This document shows, piece by piece, positions 27,487-39,400 of a DNA stretch of 64,000 nucleotides (the first letter of the stretch is position 1; each line of letters opens with the position of its first letter). The position numbers and the translations under genes were made by a program. The notes under the pieces are model-generated. The model made no database searches. It was not told where the DNA came from and was given only the letters and a program-made list of their open reading frames with translations. The stretch is from Lepidurus packardi (lineage: Eukaryota > Arthropoda > Branchiopoda > Notostraca > Triopsidae). The stretch lies in assembly GCA_023053545.1 (NCBI GenBank), contig JAKZAN010000004.1, positions 8,990,001 to 9,054,000 of the forward strand. The letters are read 5' to 3'.

Positions 27487-30400
27487 GAGAGAGAAAGAGA
27501 GCTTGTAAGTGAAGTTATGAGGGAGGTTTCCGCACCTGGATTTTTTAAAAATATTTTTCTTCTCTTCAGTTGCTCTTTTGTATGCCGGAGTTGTTTCTGG
27601 AGCGATTTTTAGGAGGAAGTGGTAAATATTTTAATATGTTGAAAAAAAGAGAAAAGGTGGGGGAAAGAAAGAGAGGAAAGAGAAGCACTTTGGTTCGCAT
27701 TTGACGGTATTTCGGGGGGGGGGGGGAATGAAAGTGGATGCAAAAGGTGTTCAATATGTATAAAAGCAAACCTTTTTTGCGACTTTTTTGCACCTTCAGC
27801 AAGTGGTGCTAGAGAGTTCTGGATGTCTGAGGGAAGACTGCAACATGGGGGGGAGAAACTGCGGGGAGTAGAAATGTAATTAGACTTGAGACTGGTGCGA
27901 TATTTTGTATGTTTATTTTATTTCCTGAGAAGGAAAGGTAAGAAAGAGCAGATGGCTCCTTAGCATTTGCAATTTTTTTTTTAGTAATCTGGTTATCCCA
28001 ATTCCCCTATGCTTTCGGGCTTTTTTGGTGAAGTGAATAAGAGAAGAAATCCACGATGGATTATTAGTAGGGAAATCCATTCTGAAAAGGGAAAAATACT
28101 AAAAGTTTTCTTGGTATTTCTTGCGGGGGTTTATTTACAGGATGTGCCGTTTATTTCTGCCAGCTGGAGCTTCCTTCATTGCTGCGCTGCTCTTTGCTGT
28201 TCATCCCATTCACACGGAAGCTGTAAGTATTGGATTCAACCTTTTATGTTACGAAACGGTAGCTTGTGAAAGAAGAAGGTACTTGCAATTTCTGTAAACT
28301 TGGACACACATTTCTACGTACTTCTCTCCTTGGTGTCCTCGAAGTAGTCATAACTTTGTACAAGGCTTGTGCTCAAGTTATCGTAGGATGGCGAAATATT
28401 TCATGTTTTTTTACTATTTGTTCAGCGTTTCTGCGAACATGGATTCCGAAAAGGTCTTCTGATTGCGAAATACTTGGAAACTGCAGAAGTTCAGTTGTAT
28501 ATCTGCGTATTTCTGTTATTGAATGCTTAGTATTAGAAATAGTGATGGGATTTCTATCTTTGGATTTTCACATTTTCATACGATGGCGAAGTATTCTGAC
28601 ATTTCTGAAATTTTGATCAGTATCTCTGCTTTATTTTTTTTACTAACTAACCTAAGTAATTGAAGCACGAAGATTCGTGAAGTCTTTGCATGGCAAATAT
28701 TCAGGTATTTCTTAAGGCTCCCGTATACCTTAGTTTATTGATGGGAAAGATTCACAGATGACACATAGTTTTTATTGTTTTGCGAAAGACTTGCCTAAGA
28801 AAGGAGGAAAAATAAATCGACAGCTAATTGCCGGCAAATTTTCTACGTTTGTTCTGCTTCTGAAAGGTAGGATTTGGCACCACAGTTTGCTGTAGCAGCA
28901 CAATGTACCAAATCAAGTCGGAACAAGATTTCTCGAAAACGGCTTGTCAGATTTTAAAACTGTCTAAAGCAAAAGTTTTCTTTTGTTAGCAGCTAGTGCA
29001 CAACGGAAGGACAGATTTTTATGTAACAAATTTCTTGTAGTTGCAAACTTCATTTGCATATTGCTAATTAACTCACTGGAAAAAAGGTGCTTTGGTTGTG
29101 CACTACCTATGAGCAAACTCAAGAGCCTTGTAAAAGGATTTTTTTAAAATAAAATGCATTGGTTTTTGCAAAAAAGGTGTTCCGAAATTCCCCATGGTAA
29201 CCGCCTATACCGAGCGAAGGTATACAGGATGCCTGAAGCACCATTTAAAAGAAATATTGCTTCGTATTTCTGTCTTATTTTTCTTAGTGCTCGTTTTTAT
29301 TGTGCTACAGTTTTTGCAGTTGAACGTTCAGTCTGTCTTGTAATGATGGATAAGTCAAACATTTCTCTCAAACTTGATATACATATATTTCTGGGTATTT
29401 CTGCACACGATTTTTTTATTGTTAGCTTTCTTTCTTACTACCTAAGCTGTGGATTGCACTCGATCGGAAAATGTTTTATGAGGTTGAAACTTACCCGGTG
29501 TTTGTGCTAGAAGTGCGAAATTTTCTTTACGATCCTTTTATATTTCTGCGCGAAATTTCTGGGCAGATATCACGCTCCTGCTCCATTGTTATCTCTACCT
29601 TTGAAGTTTTCTAAACAACCGAATCCTTTACGAGAATCGTCAGACACTGTCTTATAAAACCCCTAAATACATTTTTACATATTTCTGCACTCAATCTTTT
29701 AGTACCAACGCTACCAGGTACCGGAAAACAGAAGCTTTTTACCGTTCTCGAATCGAAATATTTCGAAGTGGGCCCAAACCTCTTGACTTTTAATAATATT
29801 TTTATTTTGTTTCCTTTTTCACGCGAGCGTACGTTATCGTCCTTCACTTGCTCTACGTATAATACCAGCTATTGAAGACTTGAAAATAAGTTGAGGTAGG
29901 AGGGCGAAATGTCACAGAAATGAGGGTTATTTTGATCCTAAACCTCTCCTACTAAAAAAACGCGACTTTTACCTTTTTGGTAAAAGACACTTGGCAATAT
30001 CTATCTTATAAAAAGTTAAAGTAAACCTATACAGTAATTTTATTCGAAATTTAATCTACAAAGGAAACTTTTCCCCAAGTCAACAATTTCGTCCTTCTTG
30101 CAGAAATAACCTCACGTGCTTGTGCCCTTTTATTACTTGCCATAATATAACAATGCTAATGGTATCATATGTCCTTTTCAAGAAATAGGGAACTTTATAA
30201 GGGAACCTGAACGTTATGCATGACCCTTCTGTTACTTTTCGACTCTTAGGGTAAGTTCCAGAGGAGGGAGGGAGGACATTACAATGCCAAGTTCTGTTTT
30301 TAGTGAGGGTGACAAAATGACACACACATGTGTCGAGACTCGAATCAATATGCGTGCATGTCTCACCCTCGCACCCCTATTCCCTGTCTTTTTAACCCTT

Positions 30401-33400
30401 AGATGTGAAGAAAGTAAAGAAAAAAGAAAAATCTTATAAAGGCGGAAGAAATTAGTCAATACGAGAGATTGTGTATCAGTAATATTTCTATTTTTTGCCA
30501 TTTCTTTACTTTTTAAAAAAAAAAAGTTCATTCACCGTCCTATTCCTCTTTTATTTTGCCATATTAACCACCAGCGCATGTGGAGCTTCTGAGAAGCCGT
30601 CATATATCCAGTATTGCTGGCAGTGTTTTTTTTTTTTAGTTTTGCAGATATATAAAGTTTGGGAGTTTCTGCGCTGCAAATTCGGTTCCACCTGAGTCAT
30701 GTAAATGTTTCGAGTTCCAATAATCTCTTTTTTTTTGGTCGTCTGTTTTTCTGGTGTGCTGCAGAAATGTGTGTCGCGTACTGTACTGCACTGTACTGGC
30801 TGTAGCATGCAAATGAGTTTTCTTTTATGTGCCCAAGTTTTGGGTGCCGAAAGTTTTGGGGAAATGCAACTTGGGAACAGAGAGAGTAATAGGAAGCAGA
30901 AGAGGATCTAGGCAAAGGGGGACAAGGACTGTTGCAAGTGGGGGATAGGCAAAGTTGGCAAGGTGTTGCTGGGAATTAACGTTTTGGTTAGCGGAGAGGC
31001 ACAGGCAGAACAGAGAAAGGCGACCGAGGAAAATCAATGGAGGAAAAGCTCCCTTAATGAGTTGCCACCAATTCCCTTAAATTCCATCTTTGCACGTAAA
31101 GCACTCTTGACGAGTTTTCAGGCGTCTGCCCAAACGGTTCCAAAAGGTTTTGATAATGATTAGATAATTGTTGAATCTTAAAATAACTGAAATGCGTGTG
31201 TTCGATGTCAAAGAAATTGAAAAATATTCTTAAAAATTCATATTTTGAACATGCAGTAAGGTGTTTGGTAATATTAAGCTTATTATAAAGTACTAGTTTA
31301 ATGGTTGAGACGGAGCAGTAAATTATTCAATACTTAATTAACGAATTGTTTCATTGCTACAGGTGACGGGAGTCGTTGGAAGAGCGGAATTACTCTCAGC
31401 CGCCTTTTCCCTGGCTACTTTCCTCGTTTATGTCAAGAGTATACCTAAAAATGCCGGCAAAAGCTCTACAGGTACTTTCGACTTTTATTCCCTTTTCGAA
31501 AAAGTAAATTTAAAATAAATAATAAACATTAATCCTGTTTGTTTCATTTTCGTACCAGTAATGGTAATGTTTTTCATAATTTAATAAATAAAACAATTCG
31601 ATTTCTTTAAATTGGGTAACTCGTAGTTTATGTCTCATTCTTACCAGACATTAAGCTTTTCCTTACGAAAAATATAGAGCGAAATCCAATAATAGTTGAA
31701 TTAATAATAAATTAATACATATTAATAGCTATTTTGTTTTCTTTGTATATATTTTTTGTGGTTTATTTATAGATTGGACGACTTTAGTACTGGCCGTGCC
31801 CCTAGTTGGGGCAGGAATGCTATGCAAGGAGCAAGGAATTACGGTAGTGGGCGTATGTCTGGTGTACGACTTGTGTGTCGTACAAAGAGCCTGTGGGCCG
31901 CAGCTGGTACATTTGGGGTGGAATTTGCTGTCCGGCAAAGGGGGCGTGCCTTGTTGGGTCAAAGGCGCCTTGCCCCGCCTCACCGCGCTGCTCGTGACAT
32001 CTTTAGCCCTCCTCATGGCTCGCATGCACGTGATGGGATCACAACTGCCTGTCTTTACGAGGTAAAACAAAAAAACACTTGGGCAATTACCCTTATTTGT
32101 ACGTTTCATTCGCTATGGATTAAGTTCTATTTGCCATTTTTTTGCCACTTAGGAGCTTGGAGAGCTCACTTGGGTCTATAAGGGGTTTAGTCACGCCTCT
32201 TTGTAGGTTTAAACGCTCTTAAATGGAACAATGAGTAGCGAATTTCTGGGAGCGATTCGCTTTGTTTTCAATCTTGAAAGGAATTAAGGAAAATCAAAAG
32301 AAAAAAACTTCTTCAAAGTTTCGAGGAGTTTTCTTTTTAATTTTGGGATTTATCGCGAAATTTTCTTTTGGAGCTTCAAGAGTTTTCTTCCAGGCAAGTT
32401 TCCCGTCAGAAGCTGATAGATTAAAAAAGGACCTTATTAGGCAAAGAAAAGACAAGAGAGAGAGAGACAGACTCTGGAAATATCAGCTTTTCGTCTAAGG
32501 GAATGCGATCTCTTACATGTCGCAACGGAAAAGAGTTCATTTATTATCGCTGTAGCCTTTCTTTTTACTTGCGTCTCTCGTTGAAGTTCTTTCTTCTTCT
32601 TTTCTGGGGAGTGGATGGCAATGGCAGTTAGAACAGCTAGAAACTTACGTCTGGGGAACAGGTAATTTGAAACTTGTTGCTTAAGAAACAACGAAAGCAT
32701 TACCTGTATGTTTTGTACCCCCAAAGAACAGGAGAGGGATTGATAGCCCTGGCCCAATATTGGCATTCTTCCGCGTCGAATACGAGCCAAAGACGATATT
32801 AAACAAACAGTTTCCTTGTTGAAGAGGGTTTATTTTCGCCACCTTGTTGTCAAATGTTGTTTTAATGAGTTGGATCTTCTTCGTCTCGGGTCTCTTTAGC
32901 GAGCTTAAATATACCCAAGGTTCCCTTGTTGGCCTTGCTTCTAACTGCCTTTTGGCTCGACTAGTCAAAATTTGCTGGTCGTTTCCGAATGAATCTTCAG
33001 TTTGTCCAAGGTTAAACCTTGTAGCGTTAAATCTAAATTTAATCTCTCTGTTTCTCATGGAGAGCCAAAATGTCCTGGGATATTTGCACTTCCAGCACGC
33101 TTTTATCCTCCTTCTGGCCCAGCTAATTATAAGAAGCTTATTTTTCTCTTATGAATCTTTCATTTATCAAAATAAATTCGGATCTTCAGTTCATAAAAAA
33201 AAGATTTTGAGTGAAATATGTATAGTTTTCCACTGAAATGTATTTACTCCGTTGTAACAAAGAGCTAAGATGTTCTGGGAAACTCCCTCTTTTTGTATTC
33301 TTTTAGTCCCCTTTTGGCCCGACTACATTAGTCAGAACAAGCTATATGAGAAGTAGTTAACACTTAGTTCATCCAGGGAAAGCTTTTTGCTGACAGAATA

Positions 33401-36400
33401 CTATATCTTGCTGTCAATTAATTCCCAAAGCTTTTTTTCATCCTTCCAACCAGTTAAATTAGCCAAATTAAGTCAAGAAGCATAAAGTCAACTATTTTTT
33501 CTTATTCCGTAATTGAGGCAAGGACACAATTTGCCTTTCTTTCCTTCCTTATTAGCAAGCTGGATTAAAAAAAAGACATCATGAAAAAATTTGGTGATGG
33601 TTTTGGAGATTATGTTCACTTTCTTGCGTACAGAATTACTGAAAAGGAGACACAATAGGAAGAAAATGAATAACTGACGGGGTAGAGCAGGAATCAGCTT
33701 CATAGAAATTACTCGTCGGGAATATGTTTGGGGGTAATTCAGTCGTTGAGCTGAAGAGCTCACTTGGAAAGTTTACAGGAGACAAAACAAAGTCTTTCAT
33801 TGCATGCTAATTAGAGCACAGCTCAAATGAGCAGAACTCTGCTGAGGGTTGCTCTTCAGTTTCTTTTTTTCATATCTTCTTTTTAAGAATGGCTGCTCTA
33901 GGGGAAAACTTTCTCGTGTCGACAGTGACTAGCAGCACTAATCTTAGGAAAGAAAAACTGAGTAAAAGAAAAAATCTATTAAATGATGCGGCGTCTTTTA
34001 ACATTTTTTCTTCTTTCCCAGTTTCTCGCGGAAACCGGATAATTAGCTAAAGGAGGGGTTGAAGTTTGAATTACTACCACCATCCCAATGCTTTCGGCAG
34101 ACAGTTATTTTTTCCCCTTTCTGCAGTCTTCAAACAGGCCCCACAAAAAAAGAAAAAAATGGAGGGAAAGAATCTTTGCAGTAATTCATTTATGGTGGCC
34201 GCCAAGAGGCACTCTACGCGAAGACTTTGGGGGAATTTTTTTTTTTTTTTTTTTTTTTTTTAAGTAGCACACAAAATTAATTTTTGTAAGTTGAAGCTTT
34301 TTTTTTACTTTTTCGGAAGGGGGTGTCATTTTCTTCCTGATGAATAATTATCCCATCCATGTTAAATTTCTTCATTTTCATAAAGCCGACTCTGGAAACT
34401 TCTGTTCTGGCGTTGGTTTTCTCTTGTATGACGGTCTTTTAAAAAAGCGCAGGGAAAGTGAGAAAAAAAAGAAAATGAAGCTCTAACAAATGGAAAATAG
34501 CGTTAAAAAAAGTTTGACATGTTCCATTCCGGTGTTGGCTAGAGAATGGGATGTCAAAGAGAACACGTAGACAGTGCTCTCTTCTCCTTTTTTTATATAT
34601 TTTTTTTACAAGTCTTGAGATGCAAGCCAGAAAACTAATAATAAATGGTGTCTCAGTTTGCCCATAATTCAACTCAATTGACTCATATTTTTCTCTTCCT
34701 TTTTTTTGTGTTGGGTGAATATATGGTGTTGTCTATGTGGCCGGACTCTCAGGTTTGACAATCCAGCGTCGGTAGCGCCATTTCCAGCTCGTCCGTTGAC
34801 TTACAACTACTTAGCCACGTTAAATGCATGGCTATTGCTGTTCCCGTCGTCTTTGTGCTGCGATTGGACCATGGGTACCGTCCCTTTGGTGCACACCCTA
34901 CTGGATACACGCTTACTGGCCGCCATAGCATTCTACGCAGTTTTGGCGCGATTGGCTTGGCAAGCTTTGGTTTACATGGATCAAGTTATCCTTATGGTAA
35001 AATAAATAATAAATGAAACTCTTATCTCGTCTGATGTCATTATACTTCCTTGTGTTGTTTTGTGTTCAGTTAAGTTATCTTGTGTTAGGTTATGGTATTT
35101 TATGTTACGTTGTGTTACCTTATTGTACATTACATTAGCTTATGCTAATATTAGTTATATTAATATAATTATATTAGCTTATATTAATTATGCTACATTA
35201 TTACGTATTGTGTTAACGGTTAATTTACGTTGTCTTATATTAACAGTGTTGTTCCTGTGAAGTTGTGTTATCTTATGTCATACTTGCCTATTATGTATAA
35301 TACTATCCCGTTCAGAGTAGAAAGCTACCATTGAAGTAGGAACAAGCCCGAATTGCGGCTATATATCGCAGGATAAAAGCACCATCCCGCCCGGGTTACC
35401 GCGTATATTTCATTGTTGCATCGTTGCCTTTTCGGGAGTAGGCCGGAGTAACGCTACAAGCCCGGCCTTGTCTCATGGGGAAACGTCGGTGGCCTGTATT
35501 TTGGACTTGGGATAGTACAATTTTCAATTGTTTTGGGAAGGATAAGATATACTTAAGAGTGTGTAGACAAAAATCTGAAGTCGGAGTTGGAGATAAAAAG
35601 AAGATAAAGAAAAAGCCATTAGGCTTAATTGAAGGGTGTTTTTTTTTAATACATGAAAAGGGACCTGTGTTCTGTATTCTTGTTCTTTTCTTTCGTTATG
35701 TTAACTATATAGGCGTTGGCATGGTTGGTCCTGCCTTTCCTGCCAGCTTCCAATTTATTTTTTCCCGTGGGTTTTGTGGTGGCAGAACGCGTGCTCTACA
35801 TGCCTTCCATGGGCTTTTGTTTGTTAGTGGCTTATGGATGGTCACGTGCCACTACTTTGAGGTAACAGAAAAGAAAAATTTCCTTTCAGTACAAATTGTA
35901 GTTTCCCCAAGTTGAATTGTAAACTTCAATAGAACTATATAAAGCTTGCTCTTATTTTAGTTCAATTTGAGCCACGTATTCAAACGGTCTTTTTCAGTCT
36001 TCAATTTTCGTCCTTTACTTGCAATTTTATGTGTACCTTAGTTCACCTTCATCATCGCCTTTTCAGAGAGATTCAAAGAATCTTGAAGAGCATGTTGCTT
36101 CGGAAGAAGAGCGTTAGAATATTTTTGGTTTTTAAAGTTTACGTGCTCTGCAATATTTTAAGGGTCTGAAAATTTTAAAGATCATGGATTTTCAAAGATC
36201 ATGTAGATTAAAGTCAGCAAAATGAAGATTGAAGATGATGCAAATCTGGATTATTGAAAATCGTGAAGGCCAGTGGAAAGATTAAAGAGCATTGTATTTT
36301 TTTCTGCCGCAAAAAATCAGGAATGATGCAAAAACTGAAATATTGTATAGACATTTAATTAAAAATCAATTCATTCTATATCTTCATCATTGCTTATTTT

Positions 36401-39400
36401 AAAATAATGAATATTGTGTCCTTTTGAACATTTCTTCTTTAAATTATTTCTTCCTTGAATCATTTCTTAATCATTGTTTTATTGAATGTTGATAAATAAC
36501 AAACAGTATGAAGGGAATTATCTGTAAGAATTTCAATAGTACTTTGTTTAAGAATATCCGAGAAATTCAAAGCAGTAATTAACGACATCCAAACTGTTCC
36601 AGTGCACAAAGGCCCCATCTATCATATATCCAAACACCATAAAACACTCGCTGTCACAGACATTTGGCTCAGGCCCCACAGTTAGCTTTCAATCGCAGAA
36701 ACGGACCATTTTTTGCCACAGCAGTGGAATAGTATATGTCATTGTAACTTTGCCAAATCAGTGTGCAAATCCCTTAAAGAAACGTATATAAAAGTGTTGG
36801 TAAAGTTTTATTCATGAGCCCCATTTTCCCTATTTTTTCTCTATTTACGCAGTACACAAGCCTGATAGCGTGTTTCCGTGTTGCTAGGAACTTTCGACAG
36901 AAAAGAAACAACAAAAAAAAGGGAGGAGGAAAACCCCGTTCGTGTATAAAAACTCCTGAATTCATTCGAGCGAAAGAGGGGGGTCTTTGCATTATAGACG
37001 CGTTATCGTTGTCGGGGAGTGTATGTCGTGCCCGAAACTCATTAATCCAACATGAATCAAGCGAGGTTAAACTTGCCGTGCCGCCAATGAGCTACACTGG
37101 GCAGCTTTGGCAAGTTAATTTCCGTTCGGATCCATTTTTCATTGCCCCCCAAAGTTCCCGCCCTTTTTTTTCTTCCTCCATTCAAGGCGTTGACTAACAC
37201 ACGATATTCGATAAAGAGAGATGAGAAAATATCAATTTTTCCTTTTTTATGGGAACAACTTACATTGTTCAAGAGCTTCAAGCTACCAAAAAAATCATAT
37301 TCGTCTTAAAATATAGAGCACAAATTCAAATTTCTGATGACAGTTACCTTTCCATGATACGCATGTAGTAATGAAGCTATTAAAGAGAGAGATTGCACAA
37401 AATAAGATCCCGAGACTTTCTGATGTCACAGACGTATCAGAATCCAAGGCAACTCTGCATCTAAGAGCTTTGATTTACTGTTTTAGTTTAATAGATTTCG
37501 TAACGAACTAAATTTACTAATGGATATTCTGTACGCTATTCTACCCCGGTCGTTCTGTTTACTGCGTGAGAAGTAAACAGTAACTATGGTAACCACTTTA
37601 GCCACGCTGTGACACGTGCGACTAAAATGGGATGATTTTATTGAACTTGTTTGATATAAATATAGGGCATGAGATTTCATGCGACCATGGCACGTCTCAG
37701 CCCAACGTTTGCATGTCAATATATCGTGAACGCCTAATGCAAACAATCGGAAACTAAATTATCCTTCTTAGGGTAAGGTAGACTACGAAAATCTCATTAC
37801 AATCCCAACACGAGATTTTGTTGGCTATTGCCCTTTCGAACGAATATTGAAGCATTCATTTAGTCTTTTTATGTGCCCTTTCCTAAAAAAAAAGGAAATA
37901 AAAAACCCTTTTCTTTTCTTTTACACAGTAGCTGGAAGAAACCGTTGTATGTGGGTATGGGGCTCTTGCTGATTATCCTGAGCGTGAAAACCTATGTTCG
38001 GAATTGGGACTGGGAATCGGAGCAATCCGTTTTCATGGCTGGTTTGAAAGTGAACCAGCGGAACGCCAAACTTTTTAATAACGTTGGCCATGCCTTGGAG
38101 AGTCAAAGCAAATACAAGGAGGCGTTGGAATACTTCCTGGAAGCTGTCAAGTAAAAAAAAAATCCAATAAAAATCTTATTTAGTTTTTCGATTCATTTTC
38201 GGATTTCTTTTCCTTTATTTGATTTTATTTCAAATAGGGTCCAGAAAGACGATATTGGGGCACATATCAACGTAGGGAGGACGTACAATAACTTGGGCCG
38301 GATCAAGGAAGCAGAAGATGCGTATTTGAAAGTAAAATAAATCTTTACGAAAATAAATGAGAAAGAGATTAAATTTTTCTGTTTTTTTTTTTTTTTTTAC
38401 CCTTGCTGACATCTTAAAGGCCAAGTCGTTGTTACCAAGAGCGAAACCAGGCGAGACATACCAAGCTAGGATTGCTCCTAACCATTTAAACGTGTTCCTG
38501 AACTTGGCAAATCTAATTGCGCGCAATGAGACTAGGTTGGCCGAAGCGGACGCTTTGTATCGCCAAGCCATAAGCATGCGAGCAGACTACACCCAAGCAT
38601 ATATTAACCGAGGTGATGTCCTCATTCGCATGAATCGGAGTAAAGAAGCCCAAGAAGTATATGAAAAAGCCCTGTTTTACGACCGCAATAACCCGGATAT
38701 TTATTACAACGTGAGTTAGTCAACCAGGAAAACATTCTTCATAAAAAGAGAACCTGAAAAAGACTAAAGAAGAAAGGATAAACAGAGTTCTGTATTAATA
38801 TCTATATTTCTTCGTCTTCTTTTTTGGTAGTTGGGTGTGGTTTTATTGGAACAAGGGAAGCCGGTACAAGCATTGGCGTACTTTGAGCGCGCCTTGGAAC
38901 TTGAACCGGATCATCAAGCAGCATTACTGAATTCCGCCATTCTGTTGCAAGAAATGGCCGCAGGGGATAAACAGACCAAAGTAATATTAATATTGTAATT
39001 GTATTTCTGCCTTTTGGCATTTTTTTTATTTCTTGAGGGACGAGATCTCTACTTTATTGCTGCGCTGCGTTTGCTTATGCAGAAGTCAATAAGCGATCCT
39101 TGCCCTCGACTTTGGATTTCAGATTTGGGCACGTCATTGACTTTGCTAGAGCCCAAACAAAGAGAAAGAAGTCGAGAGTGCAAGTTTTAACTTTTTCTTG
39201 TTTTTTTTTTTTACTATCTTTATTTTCTATCACTTTCATATATATTTTCTATCATTTTTACTATCATGTATTTTCTTTTTGTTACGGCTCTCGTCAATTG
39301 CGGCAACTTCATAAGGCATACATAGGGTAAAGAAAACTGGTTAAGTTTTGCTGGAAATCGTTTTCAGCGCTTTCGGGATCAGGGAATCTCTGGAGATCAT

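Larger units (their letters stand above)
14800..28140. other. TMTC3 intron 2 (about 13.3 kb), no gene supported
   Basis: Holds AT-rich low-complexity DNA (15440-15960 and 20880-21480), a T run at 27452-27483, G runs at 23737-23758 and 27714-27726, a CA repeat near 22342, GA-rich tracts near 26560 and 27485, and clusters of ATTTCTGC octamers at 21440-23220. The longest open frames (17682-18080 plus, 18934-19449 plus, 20178-20702 minus) have no recognisable domain and read as non-coding. Confidence 0.7.
34997..35712. other. TMTC3 intron 6 (0.7 kb)
   Basis: First part is the TTATG/TGTTA-type degenerate repeat (35050-35290); the middle has hairpin copy 3 at 35440. The remainder is unremarkable. 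Confidence 0.6.
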
